Shown one piece after another: positions 7,222 through 14,178 of a stretch of 18,813 nt of DNA (position 1 is its first letter; each line of letters begins with the position of its first letter). The notes under the pieces are model-generated. The model ran no database searches, was not told the origin of the DNA, and saw only the letters and a program-made list of their open reading frames with translations. Made by a program: the position numbers and the translations under genes. This DNA is from JBCBSZ01 sp039185015 (GTDB taxonomy: Bacteria; Actinomycetota; Acidimicrobiia; Acidimicrobiales; Poriferisodalaceae), in NCBI GenBank assembly GCA_039185015.1, contig JBCDAU010000065.1:1-18813 (forward strand), given 5' to 3'.

Positions 7222-7995
7222 ATGGCGGGTCTCGACGGCAAGGTGGCGCTGGTCAGCGGTGCGGCGGGGGCGATCGGTGTGGCGACCGTGCGTGCACTCG
7301 CCGCCGAGGGCGCGGACATCGTCGCCGCAGATCTCCCGGGCGCGGCGATCGGCGATGCGATCGCCGCCGCGACCCGCAGCGGCGCCAAGGCGGTGGCGGT
7401 GAGCGCCGACGTGACGTCGTCTGCCGACTGGGACCGGGCCGTCGCCGAGGCCGTGGATCGCTTCGGCGGCCTGGACATCCTCGTCAACAACGCCGGGATC
7501 GAGGGCGAGGTCGCGTCGATCACCGAGCAGAACGACGCCGTGTTCCGCAAGGTCATGGATGTCAACGTGCTCGGGGTCTTCCTCGGGATGCGGGCGGCAG
7601 CTCCGCGCCTCGTCGAGCGGGGCGGGGGAGCGATCATCAACCTCGCCTCGATCGCCGGGCTGCAAGGCACGCCCGGCATCGCCGCGTACACCGCCTCGAA
7701 GCACGCGGTGATCGGCCTGACCCGCACGGTGGCGCTCGAGCTCGGACCCCAGGGCGTTCGGGTGAACGCCGTCTGCCCGGCGCCGATCGAGGGCCGGATG
7801 ATGCGCTCGCTCGAGGCGGGCATGGCGCCGGACGATCCCGAGGCCGTCCGCCGGATGATCGCCGCCAACAACCCGCTCGGCCGCTACGGTGAGCCGGCCG
7901 ACGTCGCTGCGGTCATCGCCTTCCTCGCCTCGGACGGGGCCGGATACATGAACGGCGCCGCGGTGCCGGTCGACGGCGGCACCACCGCCCGCTGA
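7222..7995 (+). CDS. Short-chain dehydrogenase/reductase, classical type
   Basis: This 257-residue protein is a classical SDR oxidoreductase. It has the Rossmann glycine motif SGAAGAIG (residues 12-19, a variant of TGxxxGIG), Asp37 at the end of the second strand (favouring NAD(H) over NADP(H)), NNAG (89-92), and the catalytic tetrad Asn115, Ser143, Tyr156, Lys160 in YTASK. The C-terminus has NPLGRYGEPADVAAVIAFLASDGAGYMNGAAVPVDGG, the usual FabG-like ending. The substrate cannot be deduced; FabG-like or secondary-alcohol dehydrogenase activity is equally possible. ATG 7222 is chosen because it begins the family's standard N-terminus (LDGKVALVSG); the upstream extension would run into the tandem repeats. 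A palindrome follows the stop, so it is probably monocistronic. Confidence 0.94.
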   Translation: MAGLDGKVALVSGAAGAIGVATVRALAAEGADIVAADLPGAAIGDAIAAATRSGAKAVAVSADVTSSADWDRAVAEAVDRFGGLDILVNNAGIEGEVASITEQNDAVFRKVMDVNVLGVFLGMRAAAPRLVERGGGAIINLASIAGLQGTPGIAAYTASKHAVIGLTRTVALELGPQGVRVNAVCPAPIEGRMMRSLEAGMAPDDPEAVRRMIAANNPLGRYGEPADVAAVIAFLASDGAGYMNGAAVPVDGGTTAR

Positions 7996-8004
7996 GGCAG
8001 CGCG

Positions 8005-8024
8005 CCCGGCGGGGCCCCGCCGGG
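8005..8024 (+). terminator. Perfect 20-bp GC palindrome after the dehydrogenase
   Basis: CCCGGCGGGG is followed immediately by its exact reverse complement, 9 bp after the stop at 7995. No T-tract follows, as is common for actinobacterial terminators. It probably insulates rpsO from the dehydrogenase transcript. Confidence 0.55.
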
Positions 8025-8036
8025 GCGATGTCCTGG

Positions 8037-8042
8037 TAGCCT
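8037..8042 (+). promoter_or_regulatory. Candidate -10 of the rpsO promoter
   Basis: TAGCCT, preceded by TGG, matches TANNNT and lies just after the terminator-like palindrome. A start near 8049-8050 would place the first leader hairpin at the 5' end of the mRNA. I see no convincing -35 hexamer. Confidence 0.4.
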
Positions 8043-8049
8043 GATCTCC

Positions 8050-8202
8050 GATCGGCCGTTCGGTCCGATCACGACGGGCGCCTTCCGGGCCCGGTGGAAG
8101 TGCCGCTGGCCAACCCGCTCGCTGCGGGCCGTGCCGAAACCTTCGCACCGGTCTACCTGGGGCCACCCGGATTCGACGCAGACGAAAGACGAGTCTTCTT
8201 CC
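8050..8202 (+). promoter_or_regulatory. Structured rpsO leader, candidate S15 autoregulatory region
   Basis: About 150 nt precede the rpsO ATG without a gene. Three stem-loops can be drawn: GATCGG(CC) at 8050-8057 with (GG)T-CCGATC ending at 8070; CTTCC 8082-8086 with GGAAG 8096-8100, extendable by GGC/GCC; and CCCGC 8114-8118 with GCGGG 8124-8128. S15 is known to repress its own mRNA through leader structures that differ between phyla. Assigning this leader to that class is inference; I did not match it to a known S15 motif. Confidence 0.4.
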
Positions 8203-8478
8203 ATGCCCATCAAGTCCGAGGCGATCGACGCCGACGCCATCATCGCCGAGCACCGCCAGCACGACTCCGACACGGGGTCGCCCGAGGTGCAGATCGCACT
8301 GCTGACCGCTCGGATCGCTCACCTCACCGAGCACCTCAAGACCCACCACAAGGACCACCACAGCCGGGCCGGGCTCCTCAAGCTCGTCGGCCGGCGCAGG
8401 AAGCTCCTCCGGTACCTCCAGGACAACGACGTGGAGCGCTACCGGGCCATCATCGCCAAGCTCGGGCTCCGGCGATAA
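8203..8478 (+). CDS. rpsO: 30S ribosomal protein S15
   Basis: S15 binds 16S rRNA early in central-domain assembly and forms a bridge to the 50S subunit. The 91-residue product has the family hallmarks: 'TGSPEVQIALLTARIAHLTEHLKTHHKDHHSRAGLLKLVGRRRKLLRYL', then DNDVERYRAIIAKLGLRR. The His/Asp/Ser core HHSRAGLL is the rRNA contact loop. ATG 8203 (MPIKSEA) gives the expected length; an in-frame extension to 8131 would add 24 residues unlike the family. The upstream Shine-Dalgarno is weak (GAAAGACGAG), which fits a gene whose initiation could be controlled by leader structure. pnp follows after 241 bp, as in many bacteria. Confidence 0.97.
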   Translation: MPIKSEAIDADAIIAEHRQHDSDTGSPEVQIALLTARIAHLTEHLKTHHKDHHSRAGLLKLVGRRRKLLRYLQDNDVERYRAIIAKLGLRR

Positions 8479-8488
8479 GCACACCCTT

Positions 8489-8519
8489 CGTCGGGCGGCT
8501 CCCCAGGGGCCGCCCGATG
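8489..8519 (+). promoter_or_regulatory. Strong hairpin between rpsO and pnp
   Basis: A stem of about 13 pairs can be drawn: CGT at 8489-8491 with ATG 8517-8519, then CGGGCGGC 8492-8499 with GCCGCCCG 8509-8516, plus two inner pairs around a 5-nt loop. No T-tract follows. It could be a partial terminator or an RNase III-type processing site, as at the E. coli rpsO-pnp junction. Confidence 0.6.
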
Positions 8520-8576
8520 TCGCGTCCCGGCCACCGTGGCCGCGGCGTGGCACCTGCGGGGTCCGGAAGGTCCGGT

Positions 8577-8707
8577 ACCTCGCACGAGGTGGTCGGCGGT
8601 CAGCTGCCACTCGTCTCTCACCCGCCCTGACGTGGGTGGGGGCCGAGTGGGAACTGGCCCGGATCACCTCCGACGCAGACGTCGGCGCACACGGCGCCGA
8701 CAGGAGG
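8577..8707 (+). promoter_or_regulatory. Structured pnp leader ending at the Shine-Dalgarno
   Basis: Three further inverted repeats precede pnp. ACCTC 8577-8581 pairs with GAGGT 8586-8590. CCACTCG 8607-8613 pairs with CGAGTGG 8644-8650 and encloses CACCC 8619-8623 with GGGTG 8634-8638. GTCGGCGC 8681-8688 pairs with GCGCCGAC 8694-8701. The last stem ends at 8701 and the AGGAGG ribosome binding site is 8702-8707, 12 nt before the ATG. PNPase controls its own mRNA through leader structure in E. coli; an equivalent here is inferred. Confidence 0.5.
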
Positions 8708-8719
8708 AACATCACACAC

Positions 8720-11122
8720 ATGGCTGATGCCATCACCGTGTCGGGGCCGATCAGCGGCACCGACAAGACGCTGTCGTTCGAGACCGGCAAGCTCGCCGGT
8801 CAGGCCGATGGTGCCGTCGTCGTCCGAATCGGCGACACCCAGGTGCTCGTCACCGCGACCTCCGGTCGTGCTCGGGACGGCGCCGACTTCTTCCCGCTCA
8901 CCGTCGACATCGAGGAGCGGATGTACGCCGCCGGGCGGATCCCCGGCTCCTTCTTCCGCCGTGAGGGTCGGGCGTCCGAGGACGCGATCCTCACCTGCCG
9001 CCTGATCGACCGGCCGCTGCGACCCGCCTTCCCCGACGGGTTCCGCAACGAGTGCCACGTCGTCGGCACGATCCTCGGCATCGACGGCGAGAACCCGTAC
9101 GACGTCGTGGCCCTCAACGGCGCCTCGGCGGCGCTGACCATCTCGGGCATCCCCTTCGAGGGTCCGATCGGCGCCGTCCGCCTGGCCTACACCGTCGACG
9201 GAACCTGGATCCCGCACCCCACCTACGAGGAGAGCGCGGCCGGCACCTTCGACATGGTCGTGGCCGGGCGCCTGCTCGACAACGACGACGTCGCGGTGAT
9301 GATGGTCGAGGCCGGTGGCACCGAGCAGAGCTTCGCCTATTACGCCGACGGCGCCCCGAAGGTCGATGAGGCGGTCCTCGCCGACGGACTCGACGCCGCG
9401 AAGCCGCACATCCGCGACATCGTGCAGCTGCAGCGTCAGCTCGTGGTGAAGGCCGGTGTCGGTGACCCGATCGACTGGACGCCCTTCGTCGACTACAGCG
9501 ACGAGATCATGGCGGCCGTCGAGGAGGTCGGCACCGAGCAGATGGCCGCGGCGATGACCATCGCCAACAAGTCCGAGCGGGGCGACGCCGAGTCGGCCGC
9601 CGCCCAGCACATCATCGACTCGCTGTCCGAGCGCTTCGCCGACGTCGCCGACGGCGACAAGCAGCTCCGGGCCGCCGGTCGTGCCCTCGCCAAGAAGCTC
9701 GTCCGCAAGCGCATCGTCGAGGAGGGCGTCCGCATCGACGGCCGTGGCCCGGCCGACCTGCGCCCGCTGTCGTCCGAGGTCGGCCTCCTGCCGACGGCCC
9801 ACGGGTCGGGCCTGTTCCAGCGTGGTGAGACCCAGGCGCTCAACGTCACGACCCTCGCCATGCTGCGCATGGAGCAGATCGTCGACACGCTCAACCCGAG
9901 CGATCGCAAGCGCTACATGCACCACTACAACATGCCGCCCTACTCGACCGGTGAGGCCGGCTTCATGCGGGGCCCGAAGCGCCGCGAGATCGGCCACGGT
10001 GCGCTCGCCGAGAAGGCGCTGATGCCGGTGGTCCCCTCCAAGGACGACTTCCCGTACACGCTGCGCCTCGTCTCCGATGTGCTGTCGTCGAACGGCTCGA
10101 CATCGATGGCGTCGGTCTGCGCCTCGTCGTTGTCGCTGATGGACGCCGGCGTGCCGATCGTCGCGCCGGTGGCCGGCATCGCCATGGGCCTCGTGTTCGC
10201 CGAGGGCAAGTACACCCCGCTGACCGACATCCTCGGCGCCGAGGACGCGTTCGGCGACATGGACTTCAAGGTCGCCGGGACCGCCGATGCGGTCACCGCC
10301 CTCCAGCTCGACACCAAGATCGACGGCATCCCCGCCGACGTGCTGGCCCAGGCCCTCAACCAGGCCAAGGACGCCCGCATGGAGATCCTCGGCGTGATGA
10401 CCGCGGCGATCGACGGCCCCCGTGAGGACGTGGCCGCGACCGCTCCGAAGATCGTCTCGTTCGAGATCCCGCTCGAGAAGATCGGCGAGGTCATCGGCCC
10501 GCGCGGCAAGGTGATCAACACGATCCAGGAGGAGACCGGGGCCGACATCACCGTCGACGACGACGGCATGGTCGGTACCGTGGCCGTCGGTGGCGTCGAC
10601 CGCGACGCAGTGACCGAGGCCCAGCGTCAGATCGAGCTGATCGTCAACCCGCCGACCCCCGAGGTGGGCAAGGAGTACACCGGCCCGGTGGTCAACATCA
10701 CCAAGTTCGGTGCCTTCGTGAACCTCATGCCCGGCACCGACGGCCTCCTGCACATCTCGAAGCTCGGTGGCGGCAAGCGCATCGACAAGGTCGAGGACGT
10801 CGTCTCCCTGGGCGACGCCGTGACCGTGCGCGTCGATGACATCGACCCGAACGGCAAGCTCTCGCTCACCCCGATCAACCTCCCGGGTGGTCCGGTCGGT
10901 GACGGTGGCTCCAGCGACGGCGGCTCGTCCGACGACGGTGGCGACAACGGCGATTCCGGCCGCTCCCGGACGACGGTCTCGTTCGACGAGGCCTTCGACG
11001 AGGAGATGGAGGCCGAGCACGGCGACCTCGGCCCCGCCCGCTCCGGCGGTGGTGGCCGCGGCGGTCGCGGTCGTGGTGGCGGCGGTGGTGGTCGCCGTCG
11101 TCCGCGCCGCAACGACGATTGA
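8720..11122 (+). CDS. pnp: Polyribonucleotide nucleotidyltransferase (PNPase)
   Basis: PNPase degrades RNA 3'-to-5' by phosphorolysis and can also add tails. From ATG 8720 the product is 800 residues, longer than the 711 of E. coli. Order: first RNase PH domain (about 14-145, with RMYAAGRIPGSFFRREGR), linker helices (about 240-325), second RNase PH domain (about 330-540), KH domain with GPRGKV, and S1 domain (about 650-715). The active-site set is ILGAEDAFGDMDFK with Asp509, Asp515 and Lys517, equivalent to E. coli Asp486, Asp492, Lys494. The extra length is a tail of about 78 residues, first Gly/Ser/Asp-rich, then acidic, then Gly/Arg-rich. An in-frame start at 8636 is rejected because AGGAGG at 8702-8707 serves ATG 8720. 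The stop overlaps the start of the next gene. Confidence 0.98.
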   Translation: MADAITVSGPISGTDKTLSFETGKLAGQADGAVVVRIGDTQVLVTATSGRARDGADFFPLTVDIEERMYAAGRIPGSFFRREGRASEDAILTCRLIDRPLRPAFPDGFRNECHVVGTILGIDGENPYDVVALNGASAALTISGIPFEGPIGAVRLAYTVDGTWIPHPTYEESAAGTFDMVVAGRLLDNDDVAVMMVEAGGTEQSFAYYADGAPKVDEAVLADGLDAAKPHIRDIVQLQRQLVVKAGVGDPIDWTPFVDYSDEIMAAVEEVGTEQMAAAMTIANKSERGDAESAAAQHIIDSLSERFADVADGDKQLRAAGRALAKKLVRKRIVEEGVRIDGRGPADLRPLSSEVGLLPTAHGSGLFQRGETQALNVTTLAMLRMEQIVDTLNPSDRKRYMHHYNMPPYSTGEAGFMRGPKRREIGHGALAEKALMPVVPSKDDFPYTLRLVSDVLSSNGSTSMASVCASSLSLMDAGVPIVAPVAGIAMGLVFAEGKYTPLTDILGAEDAFGDMDFKVAGTADAVTALQLDTKIDGIPADVLAQALNQAKDARMEILGVMTAAIDGPREDVAATAPKIVSFEIPLEKIGEVIGPRGKVINTIQEETGADITVDDDGMVGTVAVGGVDRDAVTEAQRQIELIVNPPTPEVGKEYTGPVVNITKFGAFVNLMPGTDGLLHISKLGGGKRIDKVEDVVSLGDAVTVRVDDIDPNGKLSLTPINLPGGPVGDGGSSDGGSSDDGGDNGDSGRSRTTVSFDEAFDEEMEAEHGDLGPARSGGGGRGGRGRGGGGGGRRRPRRNDD

Positions 11123-12336
11123 TCCGAGTCGATCGGGTCGGGGACGGACCGCTGGTCGTCACCGACCCGGTCCCGGGATCCCGTTCGGTCTCGATCGGAG
11201 CGTGGGTCGGGGTCGGCTCGCGCGACGAGCCGGCCGCGCACGCCGGTGTGTGCCACTTCCTCGAGCACCTGCTCTTCAAGGGCACGGCCGACCGATCCGC
11301 CCTCGACCTGGCCCGCTCCGTCGAACGAGCCGGCGGTGAGCTCGACGCGTTCACCTCACGCGAGCACACCGTGCTCCACGCCCGGTTCCCTGCTCGGCAC
11401 GCCGATCTGGCCGTCGAGATCCTCGGTGCCGTGCTCGCGGCGCCGGCGTTGCGGGAGGACGACATCGAGGTCGAGCGCAGCGTGATCCTCGAAGAGCTCG
11501 CCGCCACGCGCGACGTGCCCGAGGAGGAGGCCTACCTCTGCCTCTACGAGTCGCTGTTCCCCGACCACGGGCTCGGCCGCGACTCGCTCGGAACCCACGA
11601 CACGATCTCGTCGATCGGTCGGAGCGAGATCGCGGCCTTCTTCGGAGACGAGTTCACCTCCGATCGCATGGTCGTCGCGGCGTCGGGTGCCGTCGATCAC
11701 GATCGCTTCCTCGGTCAGGTGGGTGAGCTCGTTCCCACTCGATCATCGTCTGGACCGCTGCTACGGGTGCCGACCGCGCCGGCGATCGGCCAGCAGATCG
11801 AGCACCGTCGTGACTGCGAGCAGGGGCAGCTCGTGCTGGCATGGCCCGGGTTGAGCGCCGCCGATCCCGACCGGCACGTCTACGCGGTGCTCACCCAGAT
11901 CCTCGGCGGCGGCATGGCCAGCCGGCTGTTCCAGCGGGTTCGCGAGGATCGGGGCTGGGCCTACTCGGTCTACGCCAGCACCGCTGCGTTCAGCGACACC
12001 GGCGTCGTGCTCGTCGGCGCGGCGACGGCGCCCGGTCGCCTCGACGCGGTCACCGACCTCGTGCTCGACGAGGTGTCCGACCTCCGCGCCAACGGCCCCG
12101 ACGCCGACGAGCTCGCGACGGCGATCGGGGCCCTCACGGGCTCCACCGAGCTCGCCGTGGAGGACCCGGGTGCCCGGATGTTCGGTCACGGTGCAGCGAT
12201 GGTGGAACGGGGGGAACCGATGGACGTCGACGACGAGCTCGCCGGCCTCTCCGCGGTCACTGCGGGCGACGTGACCGACCTCGCCCAGCGGCTCCTGGTC
12301 GCCGAGCCGACGAGGGTCGCCATCCGCCCCGAGTGA
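11119..12336 (+). CDS. M16 family zinc metallopeptidase
   Basis: This 405-residue protein belongs to the insulinase/mitochondrial-processing-peptidase family. The inverted zinc motif HFLEH is at residues 46-50, and the third ligand is probably Glu126 in VILEELA. The N-terminal half also shows the family's 'AGVCHFLEHLLFKGT' and 'LDAFTSREHTVLHARF'. The second, inactive half carries the 'GGGMASRLFQRVREDRGWAYSVYAS' element with the conserved Arg/Tyr. No signal peptide is seen, so it is probably cytosolic. The start is TTG 11119, overlapping the pnp stop in TTGA; no ATG or GTG lies in frame before the conserved region. The pnp-M16 pairing also occurs in Bacillus (pnpA...mlpA) and mycobacteria (gpsI-pepR), which supports the assignment. 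The natural substrate is unknown. Confidence 0.94.
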   Translation: MIRVDRVGDGPLVVTDPVPGSRSVSIGAWVGVGSRDEPAAHAGVCHFLEHLLFKGTADRSALDLARSVERAGGELDAFTSREHTVLHARFPARHADLAVEILGAVLAAPALREDDIEVERSVILEELAATRDVPEEEAYLCLYESLFPDHGLGRDSLGTHDTISSIGRSEIAAFFGDEFTSDRMVVAASGAVDHDRFLGQVGELVPTRSSSGPLLRVPTAPAIGQQIEHRRDCEQGQLVLAWPGLSAADPDRHVYAVLTQILGGGMASRLFQRVREDRGWAYSVYASTAAFSDTGVVLVGAATAPGRLDAVTDLVLDEVSDLRANGPDADELATAIGALTGSTELAVEDPGARMFGHGAAMVERGEPMDVDDELAGLSAVTAGDVTDLAQRLLVAEPTRVAIRPE

Positions 12337-12370
12337 GTCGTCCGCCCGGTCCCCGAACCGTCCGGTCGGC

Positions 12371-12376
12371 TACGGT
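12371..12376 (+). promoter_or_regulatory. Candidate -10 of the PEP-mobile-domain gene
   Basis: TACGGT fits TANNNT and lies 47 bp before the GTG at 12424, in the only gap on the + strand between the M16 gene and this gene. Transcription would start near 12383, right at the palindrome. No clear -35 is seen. Confidence 0.35.
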
Positions 12377-12383
12377 GGCACAC

Positions 12384-12405
12384 CACTGTGACGGGGGTCA
12401 CGGTG
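12384..12405. promoter_or_regulatory. 22-bp palindrome with CRP/FNR-type core
   Basis: CACTGTGAC (12384-12392), spacer GGGG, and GTCACGGTG (12397-12405) form 9-bp arms with one mismatch. The core TGTGA-N6-TCAC differs from the CRP consensus TGTGA-N6-TCACA only in the last base. It lies between the candidate -10 and the ribosome binding site, where bound protein would block transcription. As RNA it could also fold into a hairpin directly before the ribosome binding site. Confidence 0.55.
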
Positions 12406-12423
12406 CGGGGAGGGGGAACGGCC

Positions 12424-14178
12424 GTGGTCGATCGCTGGCTGGTGGAGACCGATCTCAGCGGGGAGTGGGACTTCTACACCCGCGCCAACGTCGGTGAGGT
12501 GTTCCCGGATCCGGTGGCGCCGCTCTCGTTCTTCTACTTCCAGAACGACGACGGTCTCGGTGGCTCCGAGCACGGCTTCCGGGACGCCTACTACCGCATG
12601 GGGGCGATGGTGCCCGAGGAGCTGCCGAAGGACGAGTGCGTCTTCCTCGGCGTCACCGGCGGCTACGCCTACCTCAACGCCAGTGCGCTGCGCATGCTCG
12701 GACACCGGGCCCCGGGCATGACCGCGAAGGACATCGACGACAGCTTCTTCGGCGACGCTCCCGGCGTGCCCGAGTTCGTCGTGAAGGACGGCTTCGAGCG
12801 GCCCGACCTCACCGCGAAGCTCGGCGAGACCTTCCAGTGGGTGTTGACCACACCGGAGCTCCCCGACGTGCTCGCCCACGAGCGCGTCATGAACGACCTT
12901 CGCGCCGTTCGTCCCGACCTCTCGAGCATGAGCGACACCGAGCTCATCGACCGTTCGATGGCCCTCGCCGACGAGCACTTCCGCATGCTCTTCGGCGAGC
13001 ACATCTTCGTGTCGTTCCTCGCGACCCTCCCGGTCGGGATCATCACCGGCGTCTGCGAGGCGGTCGGTCGGCCGGCCGACGCCCTCAAGCTCTTGGCCGG
13101 ACTCGGCGACGTCGAGTCAGCCGCTCCGTCCATGGCCATGTGGCAGCTCGGGCGCCAGGCCGGCGCCTCCGGCGAGCTGGCCTCGATGTTCGACGGCGGG
13201 ACCGATGGCCTACACGACCGCCTGCGTGGCTCGGACCATCCCGACGCGGTGGCCTTCATCGAGTCGTTCGATCGATTCGTCGATGCGTACGGCTGCCGGG
13301 GTCCGAACGAGTGGGAGACCCGGTCGCCGACCTGGGAGACCGAACCGGACCTCGCGCTCGCCGCCGTCGACCGGATGCGGCTCTCCGACGAGTCGCAGGC
13401 GCCCGAGGGCAACCACGCCCGGCGAGCGGCCGAGCGCGAGGCGCTCGGCGCCGAGATCGCCGCGATGGTCCAGGGCGACCCCGAAGCTCATGGTCAGTTC
13501 CTCGCCGCGATGTCGTCGGCCAAGGTGTTCATGCCCGGCCGCGAGCGGACCAAGACCAACTGCATCAAGCTCGTGCACGAGATGCGGGTGATGCTCGACG
13601 AGCTCGGGCGCCGATTCGTGGCCAGCGGCCGATGGAACGATCGGCGCGACTTCGGACTCCACACCCGACCCGAGCTGATCGACGTCGTGCACGGCCGTCT
13701 CGAGGTGTCGAAGGACGAGTTGGCTGCCCGAGCGGCCCTCATGGACGAGGTCGCCGACCTGCAGGAGCCGTTCCTGTTCCATGGCGGGCGCCCGGACATG
13801 TCGGCGTATCCGCGCCGGGACGCCGTGCCTGCCGAGCCCGTCATCGCCGGTGAGATCATCCAGGGCGTCCCGGGCTGCCCTGGCACCTTTCGCGGCACGG
13901 CCCGTGTCGTGCTCGACTCGCACGATCCGACCGCACTCGCCCCGGGTGACATCCTGGTCGCGCCGATCACCGATCCGTCGTGGACGCCGCTGTTCGTGCC
14001 TGCCGGGGGTGTCGTGGTCGACGTCGGTGCGCCGCTCAGTCACGCCATCATCGTGAGCCGGGAGCTCGGCATCCCGTGCGCCGTGTCGGTCACCGACGCC
14101 ACGAAGCGCATCCCCGACGGCGCCACGATCGAGGTCGACGGCGACACCGGAAAGGTGTCGATCATCGACCTTGGCTAG
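12424..14178 (+). CDS. PEP-utilising mobile-domain protein without ATP-grasp domain
   Basis: The 584-residue product resembles the middle and C-terminal parts of PEP synthase-like enzymes such as rifampin phosphotransferase. The N-terminus has 'DFYTRANVGEVFPDPVAPLSFFYF', typical of the start of the substrate-binding domain in that family. The C-terminal 110 residues are the swivelling phosphohistidine domain: GDILVAPITDPSWTPLF, then GGVVVDVGAPLSH with His540 as phosphate carrier, then RELGIPCAVSV. The ATP-grasp domain that normally loads the histidine is absent, and no gene in the window supplies it. I chose GTG 12424 because a purine-rich site (AGGGGG, 12411-12416) lies 7 nt before it; an in-frame GTG at 12388 is inside the palindrome. 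Possible roles are one subunit of a split dikinase or a stand-alone binding protein; the substrate is unknown. Its stop overlaps the stop of the convergent receptor gene. Confidence 0.85.
   Translation: MVDRWLVETDLSGEWDFYTRANVGEVFPDPVAPLSFFYFQNDDGLGGSEHGFRDAYYRMGAMVPEELPKDECVFLGVTGGYAYLNASALRMLGHRAPGMTAKDIDDSFFGDAPGVPEFVVKDGFERPDLTAKLGETFQWVLTTPELPDVLAHERVMNDLRAVRPDLSSMSDTELIDRSMALADEHFRMLFGEHIFVSFLATLPVGIITGVCEAVGRPADALKLLAGLGDVESAAPSMAMWQLGRQAGASGELASMFDGGTDGLHDRLRGSDHPDAVAFIESFDRFVDAYGCRGPNEWETRSPTWETEPDLALAAVDRMRLSDESQAPEGNHARRAAEREALGAEIAAMVQGDPEAHGQFLAAMSSAKVFMPGRERTKTNCIKLVHEMRVMLDELGRRFVASGRWNDRRDFGLHTRPELIDVVHGRLEVSKDELAARAALMDEVADLQEPFLFHGGRPDMSAYPRRDAVPAEPVIAGEIIQGVPGCPGTFRGTARVVLDSHDPTALAPGDILVAPITDPSWTPLFVPAGGVVVDVGAPLSHAIIVSRELGIPCAVSVTDATKRIPDGATIEVDGDTGKVSIIDLG

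Noticed and set aside
5514..7892. Long + strand frame of 792 codons through the secreted gene, the repeats and the SDR
   Set aside because: It lies antisense to the repeat protein with a good ribosome binding site and out of frame with the SDR; it stays open only because stop codons are rare at this GC content.
8492..8516. Intrinsic terminator separating rpsO and pnp
   Set aside because: The stem is strong but no T-tract follows, and I see no TANNNT promoter in the gap before pnp, so I list it as a regulatory or processing hairpin instead.
7150..8790. - strand frame opposite the SDR and rpsO
   Set aside because: Low-complexity Arg/Gly/Pro product opposite two certain genes.
8618..11020. Long open frame of 800 codons on the - strand opposite pnp
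   Set aside because: It is a mirror of a GC-rich coding strand: the product is Asp/Val/Arg/Gly-rich without any recognisable motif, while pnp on the + strand is certain.
12388..12423. Earlier GTG starts (12388, 12403) of the PEP-mobile-domain gene
   Set aside because: Both lie inside the palindrome without a ribosome binding site, while GTG 12424 has AGGGGG 7 nt upstream.
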